From positions 2,176,114 to 2,240,113 of the forward strand of contig NW_005198966.1 in assembly GCF_000372725.1 (NCBI RefSeq): a DNA stretch of 64,000 nt, written 5' to 3'. The notes beneath the pieces are model-generated. The model did not search any database and had not been told where the DNA came from. It saw only the letters and a list, made by a program, of their open reading frames with translations. Source of the stretch: Emiliania huxleyi CCMP1516. Lineage: Eukaryota; Haptophyta; Isochrysidales; Noelaerhabdaceae. How positions within the stretch are numbered: position 1 is the first letter of the stretch; each line of letters begins with the position of its first letter. The position numbers and the translations under genes are program-made. Positions 28,603 to 38,300 of this stretch are shown here, in pieces.

Positions 28603-29096
28603 TCACCACGCGCCCGGCCCGGCTGCAGGGAACACCTTTGGCGCCACGCCCAGTACGAGCTGGTTGCAGGGCCCGCCCTGCGCACCGCTCCAGTGCTGCG
28701 CTCCGCGGGGCGCTCCGCCGCTGGGGCCGCGCGCCGCCAGCGGGTGGGCGGCCGAGTTGTCCTGGTACAGCACATCCCCCTTGGAGAAGGTGGTGACCTC
28801 TCCATCGGACGTTCTGATGTACAACGAGCCGTCCAGCGTCACCACAAACTGGGGCGACGGGCAGTGGTGCCACGGGTTCTCACCCACCTGCTGGGTGATG
28901 ACGAGGCCGGTGAGCAAAAAGTCGTCGGTGCTGGAGAAGGCACGCACGTACTGCATCGCCGCGTCTCCTCCTGTCGAGGTGAAGTCCATCGTCTCCAGCC
29001 CTCCGAATCGGCGCTCGGCGAGGTGCGTGACGCCGTCGTCGCTCACCCACAGCTGACGGTAGCGGATGACGCCCGGCGGCGGCGGCGGTGCGGCCC
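28603..29096 (-). CDS. Small cupin-domain protein
   Basis: The exon starts after a splice acceptor (a T-rich tract, then GACGGCAG) at 29,097. It reads RYRQLWVSDDGVTHLAERRF, then QQVGENPWHHCPSPQFVVTL and GSLYIRTSDGEVTTFSKGDV, LYQDNS. This is the single-domain cupin pattern in which a conserved R.L..d.dG.shf strand precedes W(H)..P..QFVvtL.G and a GDv...eD turn. The HH pair and the later Gly-Asp turn stand where metal ligands usually sit, but the second metal-binding His is not obvious. The first in-frame ATG is at 28989. Since the homologous strand lies before it, an earlier exon with the true start is likely. A truncated copy of its upstream half sits at 33.4 kb. Substrate is unknown. Confidence 0.75.
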
Positions 29097-29531
29097 CTGC
29101 CGTCAAAAAAAATCGTGTAGGTAGCAAGAGGGGCAACCCCCCAACCCTCGCATCTCCACACCCGGACACGGGCAGGAGCCAGGAGCCCCACGCACGGCGT
29201 TCAAGTGGTCTGGCGGTGGTGGTCAATAATCGGTGGTGGTGGTGGTGGTGTTCGCGGTGGGTGGTGGTGGTGGTGGTGATGATGTGGTTTTTAGGGGGTA
29301 ACTTCGAATCTTTCTTCAATTCAACCGCCAAACGGCGTGCTTTCGCGCCACGACAGGCGCCGTTTCCAGCCTCAAGGCAGGTGTCTCGCTGCACATGGCT
29401 GATCTACTCTCCTCGATCTTCTCTCCGAGCGGCTACTCCCCGGCTCCGCGATTGCCGGCCGCCCTCCGCCGCCTCGACGCTGCCCAGATCACGCCGCTCG
29501 ACGCCGCCGCCGCCCGCCGTCAGCAGCTCCA
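28982..29531. repeat. Duplicated block, copy A: cupin 5' half plus coiled-coil gene 5' end
   Basis: This block matches 33,328-33,704 followed by 35,282-35,532. The second half (29,281-29,531 versus 35,289-35,536) is almost identical; I see one substitution (CCAGCCTC versus CCAACCTC) over about 240 bases. The first half differs by small indels. Copy A is continuous where the other copy carries a 1,577-bp insertion. The block holds the divergent promoter region of the cupin and coiled-coil genes, with GGT/CAC trinucleotide runs near 29,230-29,275. Confidence 0.95.
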
Positions 29532-29613
29532 TCGGGAACGCGGAGACGAACCTTCAGAACCCTGCGAAGACGCCGAAGGTCGCGCCTGCCCCGTCCACGA
29601 CGGACGCCGTTAA
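29395..29613 (+). pseudogene. Truncated 5' copy of the giant coiled-coil gene
   Basis: The frame starts MADLLSSIFSPSGYSPAPRL and is identical to the start of the gene at 35,400 for about 45 codons. It then diverges abruptly after CGTCAGCAGCTCC near 29,531 into unrelated sequence, with a stop at 29,611-29,613. The promoter and start are retained, so a 72-residue product could be made, but it lacks all of the coiled-coil. I regard it as a broken duplicate. Confidence 0.8.
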
Positions 29614-29754
29614 CTGAGGGTGCGTGGATCGATTGCTTGGGATTATGGCAGGCCGTCCGAGTGTAAGGGGAGTCGGGACCGCGGGATGTGGATGGGAAGC
29701 TGGGACCCTGGGACGTGTTGGGGGTTGTCATGCGTGATCATTTCCTCACCTCCT

Positions 29755-29940
29755 GCCCTGCACAATGCAGCGAGATGAGCTCTGCATGCGCTGTATATCG
29801 CAATGCACCTAGATGCGACCAAGCACGCAATACCAATTAATGCAGCCGAATGCACTCAGTGGTTGCATGCAGTGTAATGCATGCATAGAATGCATCGTAA
29901 TGCAGTGAAAGAATGTGTTCAACATGCGCCTGCATGCAAG
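29755..29940. repeat. Dense cluster of ATGCA/TGCAT words
   Basis: Over about 185 bases the word AATGCA or its relatives (ATGCATGCAT, TGCATGCA, GAATGCAT) occurs more than ten times on both strands. GCATGCA palindromes are included. The surrounding sequence is less GC-rich than average. There is no fixed period, so this is a motif cluster rather than a tandem array. Confidence 0.8.
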
Positions 29941-30063
29941 GGGCGAGTTCTGTAGAACTCCCCGGGCACCGTCCCCCCCGCGGGTTGCCTGTATTCCATG
30001 CAACCTGTGTCACCCGAAATCCAGAGTGTCACTCTTATGGTTTTTTTTGCAAATTTGCGAAGT

Positions 30064-30161
30064 GCGGCTTCGGTGTGCATTTTTGCGGCTTCGGTGTGCA
30101 TTTTTGCGGCTTCGGTGTGCATTTTTGCGGCTTCCGTGTGATTTTTGCGGCTTCCGTGTGC
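30064..30161. repeat. 21-bp tandem repeat, five copies
   Basis: GCGGCTTCGGTGTGCATTTT recurs at 30064, 30085, 30106, 30127 and 30147. The last two copies read TTCCGTGTG, and one base is lost in copy four. It lies 45 bases upstream of the PcfJ-domain gene's ATG, so it may be in its promoter or 5' leader. Confidence 0.95.
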
Positions 30162-30204
30162 ACCTGCCCGTCGCTTACCTGCCCGCGACGACTGTACCTG
30201 CACG

Positions 30205-31136
30205 ATGGACTGCTGGTCAGCTGTGGATGTGACGGAGGATGAGCTGCATGCTCGGGTGGAGGAGGCAACCCCGGGCGGCGCGCTCGACGTCGCGCATGCG
30301 TTCGAGGTCGAGTCCATTGACGGGGATGAGGACAGTGGCGGAGAGCTGGACGCCGCTGCCACCGAGGGAGGCGGTGGCGAGGGCGAGGCGGACGGCGGCG
30401 GCGGCGATGGCATTTCTTGGGTGTATGGACGTACGTTGAATTAGCTGTTCTGTGGCCGCTGCTTGCTTCGCCCGCCAAGTCTCTCCTTTTTTTTACAAAT
30501 CGTTCCTCTTGCCAGTTGCAAGGTGAGGAGGTGCCACCACATGTGCAGTACCTCATCCGCTACCATGACTACTTCAATGTGCATCAAGCGACTATTAACC
30601 GCATGGATGAGCTCCGTAATCTTGGGCCACTGGAAGAGATTGCAGCAGGCGTCCTCGGCCCCGTGCTGGAGGACGACGAACAGCAAGCGTTGCAGTGGCT
30701 GGAACTGCACCCCAGGGTACTGTTTAACCAACTAGACGTGCTGTTAGAGGCGCAGGCGCGGGTGCGCGAAGGTAAGGAGAGCGTGCCATTCCAATGGCTA
30801 GCTGACGCACCGAACTTTTCTGTTGGTAATTTCACGTTCCGCCTCCTATCAGAGTCGAGTGAAGTGGTTGCTGTCGGAAGAAAGCTACGCAACTGCGCGT
30901 CGAATTACATCACCAAGTGCCTTGCCGAGGAGTCTGTGCTGGTGGCTCTGTACGCGATTGAAGACCACGCCTTTGAGATACCGCTTGCGCTGGGCGAGCT
31001 CGATGCAAATGATCTGACCGACTGGAAGCAAACATCGCAGAAGCAAAACCAGGAGCCCACCCCAGAGATGCGCAGTGCATTCGATGCTGGTCTCAATGAT
31101 GTGACACGGTGGATTCGTGGCAAAAAGTCGCTCTAA
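30205..31136 (+). CDS. PcfJ-domain protein, two exons
   Basis: Exon 1 (30205-30430) starts at ATG (MDCWSAVDVTEDELHARVEE) and is acidic and Gly-rich. A 92-base intron (30431-30522) begins GTACGT and ends CCAGTTGCAAG after a T-rich tract. The phase fits exactly and gives WVYGR joined to EEVPPHVQYLIRYHDYF. The product is 279 residues. The C-terminal part includes FRLLSESSEVVAVGRKLRNC and ASNYITKCLAEESVLVALYA. This matches the PcfJ-like pattern (L.s..e....G..m.nCv..Y...v..g...i.....). PcfJ-type domains are best known from bacterial conjugative elements and phages, and their biochemical role is unknown. GC content is lower here than in neighbouring genes, which is compatible with a transferred or mobile origin. 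The 21-bp repeat array is just upstream. Confidence 0.6.
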
Positions 31137-32814
31137 AGATCAGAAGCCTGTGAATTCTACCTGCTATAAGTGTTGCCACGGAAACGGCTTGTACCGTATA
31201 CCTCTCTTCATTGTCGCCCCAAGGTTACGGAGCTCATTCATGTACGTAGTGGCACAAATGGCGATGGGGCGGGGAGGGCGGCATGCGGGGCGGCAGCGGC
31301 GCGGCTGCAGTGATGGCTGTGCGCGAGGGCTACAAGGTGGTTCAGCGGTCGTACAGACTGTTGCCGGTGCACACATACCCATACATAGACCATCCGTAGT
31401 TTAAGATGCGTACGGGGTGTGGACCCCCTGAGAGTTGACCAGGGGTTGTGCGCTGGGCCCTCCTGCTCGGCTCCAGCCAGTAGACAAGTCTTGTCATCAA
31501 CAGAGTAGAAGGATCTGACCTCGGGGCCGATGTGACCAAGCGCTGGTAGCGTGGTTTAACCTCAAACCCATGGTCTCACAGTGTGCCGGCAGTCGCCGAG
31601 CAGTGTCGCTCACACAAGCCGCAGCACAAGTGACTGAGGGCCAGTGAGGGCGAGCCCATCGCTGTCACAGCTGTGGCAGCCGCACAATAGGCTGTGTCAA
31701 CTGTGCAGAGTGTGTGAGCAGCAGAGGAGCTGCTCTCCAGGCTTCTGTCGCAAAGAGCTGCATGCCACCGAAAGCGCTGTCGAGGTTCGCCGAGCGCGGC
31801 GCAGGTTGAGGGAAGCCGTCACCGACGAGCGCGTTGGACTTTTCACTCCGGACAAAGACGGGTACACGCACACGAGCCGCGGTCGTGTACCCGTCTTAGG
31901 GGCGAGGCGCGGGACCGTCTGTGGCGAAGTGGGTCGCGTCCCTCGATTTCCTCAACTCACGGTCCGCTCCCTCTATATACATCTCTGGAGCCACATCTTC
32001 ACCTCAGATACAAGTCATCTGACCCCCTCGAGCTACCCCCTTGAGGGTGACCGGGGCGCGGGGCGGACAGATTGGCTGTGACAGCTCGCTCAACTCTCAA
32101 CGGTTGATTTTTGGTTTCGAAAAAACCTCGATTCTGAAACTGCACGACTAGTCGCACCTCACACTGGCTACGTCTCGGCTGAAGGCTGGATTATCTGGGC
32201 TGACCTCGTACGCAGGCCGCGAGCTGATGATCTTCTGCTGGTACGTGGCGTGGATGTCGCACTCAATCTCCGGGTCGTCGCAGATCTGGGAGATGCGAGC
32301 CAATCTCGATCCGGAGCAGAAGGCGCCAACCACGCTGCTCATCGCCTGAGCCGCGTCGAGCATCTGCCCGCCCAATGGGTGGCAGGTGCCGCTGCTGCTG
32401 TGGCATGCCGCGACTGGCCGGCGCCTCGGCGCGTCAGCTCGGCTCGGCGTAGCGATAGTGGCCAGCGCAACTCGCCTGGACTCAACGCTCAGCCAGGAGC
32501 TCCCGCACGCGCTGGCGCGAGGCATGGCGCATGCAACGCGTCTGAATGCTCGCCTCGCCTCGCGCAAATGCGACCGTCCTCGCAGCCGACAGTCCACCGC
32601 CTGCTAAAGGAGCACTGCGACGAATGCGGCACCAGCGACGCATGGCAGGCTGGTCATGACGCAGTTATAGGGTGAGTTGTGTGCCGTCAGAGTGACTCTC
32701 TGTGTGTCAGGGATAGTCAGGGCCGTCCACCAGAGCTCCAGTAAGCTCGGAGACACCCCATTAGTGCGACTCGACCTCTTTGAGTCACTGCCTTCCCGGC
32801 GGTTTGGCGTAGAG
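31137..32814. other. Long region without a supported gene
   Basis: Only short frames occur on either strand (the longest is about 150 residues on the minus strand, 32,148-32,597, without a domain). The region contains the 31,855-31,897 hairpin and a repeated word CTGTGACAGC. Otherwise I see nothing. Confidence 0.4.
31855..31897. repeat. 14-bp inverted repeat with a 15-base loop
   Basis: AAGACGGGTACACG at 31855-31868 is matched exactly by its reverse complement CGTGTACCCGTCTT at 31884-31897. No gene is adjacent. Confidence 0.9.
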
Positions 32815-32990
32815 CGCCTCTACAACAAACTCTACAACAAAATCGCGCTCTACATCGCTCTACAACGCAGGCAGTTCGTCCCGCGGCGGATGTAGAGCTG
32901 TACAGCTCTACAGCGCTCCGGAGCGCTCTACATCTCTACAACTCTACAGCGCTCTACATCTCTACATCCTCTACACCGCCTCCCTCAGGG
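32815..32990. repeat. TGTAGAGC palindromic repeat array, copy 2 (inverted relative to 9.3 kb)
   Basis: Multiple GCTCTACA(A/T)C units, with an internal palindrome near GCGCTCCGGAGCGC. The right side (CTCTACATC...TCTACACC...CCTCCCTCAG) matches the reverse complement of the sequence at 9,300-9,340. The two loci therefore belong to one dispersed family. Confidence 0.85.
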
Positions 32991-33149
32991 TGTTCCACTC
33001 GGTGCCCCATCATGATTTATTTTGCCCCATTCATGATTTATTTTGCCAGAGTTTTGGGCTTTTGGCCATGACTGTGCAGGTGTGGTGGTGGTGTGGGTGG
33101 TGGTGGTCTGGACGTCTGGTAAGGTAAGGTAAAGTTCTCCACACACACA

Positions 33150-33330
33150 AAGAGCGGTGGGGCAAGGGGGGGCAACCCTCGCATCTCCACACCCGGACAC
33201 GGGCAGGCGCCAGGAGCCCCACGTGAACGGCGTTCAAGTCACAAGTGGTCTGGTGGTGGTGGTCGGTGGTCGGTGGTGGTGGTGGTCGCGCGGTGGTGGT
33301 GGTGGTGGTGGTGGTGATGCTGGTTAAAGT
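33150..33330. repeat. Partial copy C of the cupin upstream region
   Basis: GCATCTCCACACCCGGACAC and GGCGTTCAAGT followed by GGT runs repeat the sequence found at 29,148-29,260 and 33,566-33,690. It differs by a GTGAAC insertion before GGCGTTCAAG and by loss of about 10 bases. It lies immediately before copy B, so the region was duplicated locally as well. Confidence 0.85.
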
Positions 33331-33704
33331 CCATCGATCGTCTCCAGCCCTCCGAATCGGAGAGATTTTTAGAAGCCAACAAGAAATGTGGCACACAATC
33401 TCCGAATCGGCGCTCGGCGAGGTGCGTGACGCCGTCGTCGCTCACCCACAGCTGACGGTAGCGGATGACGCCCGGCGGCGGCGGCGGTGCGTCGTTGACG
33501 GCCATGACCGCCCCTGCCGTCAAAAAAAATCGTGTAGGTATAAAGAGGGGCAACCCCCCAACCCTCGCATCTCCACACCCGGACACGGGCAGGAGCCAGG
33601 AGCCCCACGCACGGCGTTCAAGTGGTCTGGCGGTGGTGGTCAATAATCGGTGGTGGTGGTGGTGGTGTTCGCGGTGGGTGGTGGTGGTGGTGGTGATGAT
33701 GTGG
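33328..33704 (-). pseudogene. Truncated cupin gene copy B
   Basis: The strand GVIRYRQLWVSDDGVTHLAE is kept, but the cupin core after it is missing. Right after RRFG a 39-base insertion (33361-33399), flanked by the 11-bp repeat CTCCGAATCGG, breaks the homology. After about 30 more bases the sequence becomes a GGT/CAC repeat. Copy B also has 18 extra in-frame bases (encoding VMAVND) near the start of the exon. It cannot encode a functional cupin. Confidence 0.85.
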
Positions 33705-35251
33705 AGAGAGAATTCTTGATACGAAACCACGACGACACACACCAGTCGACTCGCATCGGTTGCCTCCATGAACGGCGGAGCTATTCTCGCGCCCACACCA
33801 CACCTGGCTCCAACGTGGACACGCCCATAGCTGGGGACACTACTAGGTCACGCATGGCATCACAGAAGTTTTATCTCTGGGCCCCGAAAGGCATCTCTAG
33901 CAGTGTCGTTACACATGCCCCCTCCCCTCCTGGGCGCATGCGCCTCACGTCTCGCCAGAGCATAAGCCCTTGGCGTGTGGCGAGACGAGTTTTTCGCCAT
34001 CGCAGCGAGCAGCAAGCCGCCCGCCGCAAACAGCCGGAGGCATCGCCACGGCACTGGCTGCGCCGCGGTCCCGCACCCGTCGACGCAGCTCCCCCCGCGG
34101 AAGACCGCGCGTAGCAACGTCTTGACGATCGAGATGAGCGCGCTCGAGGCTCGCCCACCTACTGCCCCTGAGAGTTGGTTATTGAGTGGGCTCGGCTCCC
34201 CCCCTTGGGATCGAAGCTTCCACGACCTCACACCCAACATCCCAGGCGGGATCAGAAGGGGACTCCACACCGGACACCGCCCGGGCACAGCCCCCCTACC
34301 CGTCGGATCGCACAGAGGGCCCCCTCGGAGCAGCCCACACACAATCACGCATCGGCAGATTGAGTGCCTGAGTCAGGCAGACAGCACAGACAAGAGGAGA
34401 GAGAGGAGAGAGAGAGAGAGAGAGAGGAGAGAGGAGAGGGTGAGGGTGTGAACACACGTGAGGAGTGGGGGAGGGTGTCTGTGGTGGGTTGTAGTCATAC
34501 TACTTACAACCACGCGCCCCTCAGGAGCTTAAGGTAGAGCTGAGCGTCCAAGACGCCTCGGTGCCTCCCACCGGGTGAGACCATCCGGATCTATCTGCCG
34601 CGTCCTCCGTACGCAGCAGTCCTCGCGATGGCCCACGGTCCTCCGTCGCCCGGTTGAACCCCCTGCCTCCCGGTTGACCCCCCGGTCCCCGTACACGACC
34701 ATGAAATAAACTCAAAGTCCACCACAGCCACCAGCCTCCACCTCCACCCGCGAGCCGCCACCGCTGCCGCCCGCGACGCCGCCCGCCGCGTCAGATAGCC
34801 GCGACGCGCGCATCGAGTCGCGTCGGAGAGCCGCGCCGCACCAGCAGCAGCATCTGCACCACAACCAGCAGCAGCAGCACCACCACCACCACCCGAGAGA
34901 GAAGCGCACCTGCCCGACGCCGCCCGCCGCGTCAGACGCTCGCGACGCGCGCGTCGAGCCCAGTCGCACAGCCGCGCCGCGCCAGCAGCAGCATCGGCAC
35001 CAGCAGCAGCAGCACCACCACCACCAACAGCAACAGAGACAGGCAGTGCAGGCGCAGAGGCGCTCGCAGAGCGGCGCTCAGCGCCGCGCACGCCACGCTG
35101 CGGACCGTCGGACGAGCGCACCGTACATCGGCGGCGAGCCTCGTCGCCAGCCGTCTCGCGAGAGAGCGGCGCCGCCGCGTGCGCGCAGCAGCCGCCGCGG
35201 CAGAGGCGAGCCGCGGCGACGTCCGCACTAACGGATAACGGCCATTGGCGG

Positions 35252-35281
<30 letters not shown>
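33705..35281. mobile_element. 1,577-bp insertion flanked by an 11-bp direct repeat
   Basis: The 11-mer TGATGATGTGG occurs at 33694-33704 and again at 35282-35292. The paralogous copy A at 29,276-29,286 has it once, with continuous flanks. The insert starts AGAGAGAATTC and ends in a (CT)n run, giving short inverted ends AGAGAG/CTCTCT. Inside are several frames without recognised domains (for example 33,860-34,348 minus, 162 residues), an (AG)n tract near 34,390-34,440, and two similar segments at about 34,780-34,860 and 34,920-35,000 (GCCCGCCGCGTCAGA with an array of CAGCAG/CACCAC). An 11-bp target duplication and short terminal inverted repeats resemble Mutator-like elements, but no transposase is seen. 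Confidence 0.75.
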
Positions 35282-35282
<1 letters not shown>

Positions 35283-35399
35283 GATGATGTGGTTTTTAGG
35301 GGGTAACTTCGAATCTTTCTTCAATTCAACCGCCAAACGGCGTGCTTTCGCGCCACGACAGGCGCCGTTTCCAACCTCAAGGCAGGTGTCTCGCTGCAC

Positions 35400-38300
35400 A
35401 TGGCTGATCTACTCTCCTCGATCTTCTCTCCGAGCGGCTACTCCCCGGCTCCGCGATTGCCGGCCGCCCTCCGCCGCCTCGACGCTGCCCAGATCACGCC
35501 GCTCGACGCCGCCGCCGCCCGCCGTCAGCAGCTCCGCCTCGCGTGGGACGGCTGGCTCCGGCGCAGCGTCGAGGACGCCCGGCGGCAGCTCGTCTGGCGG
35601 CGGCTCTCGTCGCGGGCGCAGGCGCAGCGCTCGCGGCGCCGCCTCGCCCGCCTGCTGGCGCGCTGGCGGGATGTGAGCGGCCTCGCGCGTCGAGAGTCGC
35701 GGCGCGACACGCTCCTCTCCGCCGTCCGCGACGCCGACGCCGCGTGGGACGAGCGGATGGCGCAGGCAAAAGCCGCTCGCACCGCCAGCGCGCAGGCCGC
35801 CGCCGCCGCCTCCTCGGCAGCCGCATCGCCCGGCATCGCGGGCCGCGCGAGCCGCGTCGCGAGCTGCGCACGTGCAGCTGGGCCCGCCGAGGCGATGGCG
35901 GCGGCGTGCGGTGTGGTGACTCCGACGGGTCCAAGTCGGACTGCCGCCCCAGCGCTGCCTTCGCCGCTGCTCGGCGGCGGCTGCGGCGCCTCGCCCACCG
36001 CCACGGCGGAGGCGCTGCGGCGGGAGCTCGAGGGCGAGAGGCGCAAGCTGCTCGCCGCCCTTGACGAGCAGCGCCGCTCCGTCCGCTCGGCGTCGTCCGC
36101 CGCCGAGGCGCACGCCGCGGCCCTCGCGCAGGCGCAGAGGCAGGCGGCCGCCGCCCTCGCCGCGGCTCGCGCCGAGACGGAGGCGGAGGCTGCACGGACG
36201 GCTGCGGCAGCGGCGAGGGCGGCAGAGGCAGAGGCGGCGGCCGCAACGGCCAGGGCAGACGCCCTCGAAGCTGCGGCGGAGGCGGCGGCCGAGGGGTCGC
36301 GAGCCTTCTCGGAGGCCTCTCGGGACCCCGCTTGGAGCCTCCCCATAGGCGGCGGCCGAGGTGACGGCCGCGAGCCGAAGCATCCGCGACGCGGACGGCG
36401 ACGCGGCGGCGGCGGCTCGCGCTGCCGAGGCTGCGCACACGGCGGGCTGCCTGGCGGCAGAGTCGGAGCGGCAGAGGCGGCTGGAGGCGGAGGCGTCGGC
36501 GGCCGCGCTCGGCGTGGAGCGCGACGCGGCGATCCGAGCCGCCGCTGACGCGAGGGGCGAGGCGGCGGCGGCAGCGCAGCGTGCCCACCGGGCAGCGGCG
36601 ATGGCGGAGGCGGCGGCGGCGGCGGTGCAGGCGGAGAGGGCGGAGCGGGGCGTGGCGGTGGCGACCCTCGCGGGTGCGGTGGCGGAGGCGGAGGCGGAGG
36701 CGGAGGCGCTCGCCGCGGCGGCTGCCGCACGCGCCCGTCGGGAGCGGAGGGAGAGCGAGGCGGCAGGCGCTGCGGTGCGCGGTGTCGAGTTGAACGCGCT
36801 GCGAGCCGCGCTGTGCGATGCCGAGGCGTGTGCTGCGGCCGCGGGCGACGCGGCGCAGCGCGAGCGGCGCAGGGCGGAGGGGGAGGCGCGGGCGGCGGCG
36901 GCGACGCGTCGGGCGGCCGCCGAGTCCGCCGCGGAGGCGGGCGAGGAGGCTGCTGCTGCGGCGCTGCAACACCAGGAGGCGGTCGAGGCGTTGAGTTTGC
37001 GGATGGGGCGCGCCGAAGCCGCAGCCGCCGACGCGACGTCCCGTGCGGAGGCTGCCGAGGGCCGGCTCGCGGCAGCGGCGCGGCGCGGCGAGGACGCGGC
37101 GGCGGCGGCGGAGGTTGCGGCGAGCGAGGCGGCGTCGTCGTCCGACGCGCGCGCGGCCGCCGTCGCGGCGACGGCTGCCGCAGAGTCTGCGGCGGCCGTC
37201 GCCGAGGCGGCCGAGGGGGAGGCGAATGCGCGCGCCGCGGCGATGGAGAGGCGGGCCGAGCAGGCGGAGGCCATCCCTGCCCTCTACGCCCTCGCTCCCC
37301 TCTCCCGAATCACCTCCCTCCCCTCTCGCTTGCCTCTTCTCGCCTCCTCGCCCTCTGCCTCTCGGCCGCTGCCCCTCCCCTGCCCGTTGCCTCTTCGTTC
37401 GCTCTCCGGCTCTGACATACCGCCTCCACTGCTCACCGCACTCCTCGCCATCGGCGTGCAGGCCGGGCGCGCCGCGGCGACTGCCGACGCGGCTGCGCGC
37501 CGCGCGGAGGCGGCGGTTGCCGCTGCAGAGGAAGAGGGGCGGAGGCTGGCTGCCGAGGCGGCTCTGCTGGGGGACGAGTTTTGGGCGGCGGAGGAGGCGG
37601 CGCGGCGGGAGGCGCGGGAGGCGCGGGAGGAGGCGCAGGAGGGTGCGCGGCGGTCGGCTGCGGCGGAGGCGGCGGCGGAGGCGTTTGGGAGGGAGGCGGC
37701 GGTGCGGGCGAGGGGGGAGGTTGAGGCGGCAGAGGCGGCGCGGCGGGAGGCGGAGGTGGCGCTCGAGTCGGCCGGCACCTGCCTGGCGGACACGGCGCAG
37801 AGGCTGCACGAGGCGGAGGCCCAGCGGGACGCGCTCGCCCTCGCGCATGCGGGAGCCGAGGCGGCGGCAGCCGCCCTCGGCGCCGCGCTGAGAGAGGCCG
37901 AGGCAGCCGCTGCCGACGCCGCCGCCGACGCCGCCGACGCCGCGGACGGCGCAGCGTCTGAGGCGGAGGAGGGGCGGGCGAGACTCGCGGAGGAGAGAGC
38001 CGAGGTGCGCCCCTCGCCGAGATGCGGCCGAGGTGTGGCCGAGATGTGGCCGAGGTGTGGCCGAGGTGTGGCCGAGGTTTGGCCGAGGTTTGGCCGAGAT
38101 GCGGCCGAGGTGCGGGCCGAGGTGGGGCCGAGGTGTGGCCCCGACTAACCCTCCCCCCCCCCCCCTCCCCCCCTCCCGCGGCCGCAGGCAGAGGCGGCGG
38201 CCGCAGCCCTCGAGACGGCGCACCGGCTGCTGGAGCTCGAGGCGGATCGAGGACCACTAGTCACCCACGAAGTATGGCCACCGCGTAGGCGCACCGGCGG

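Noticed and set aside
30064..30161. Possible CRISPR-like repeat array
   Set aside because: The 21-bp units are directly adjacent with no spacers, and this is nuclear eukaryotic DNA. It is a simple tandem repeat.
33239..33796. Open frame with poly-His and poly-Thr runs
   Set aside because: The frame is produced by GGT/CAC trinucleotide repeats and is antisense to or within duplicated non-coding sequence. It is not a metal-binding protein.
34104..36548. Antisense frames of 400-900 codons over the coiled-coil gene
   Set aside because: They mirror GCC/GAG-rich codons of the sense strand, run across the introns, and read as Arg/Pro/Leu repeats.
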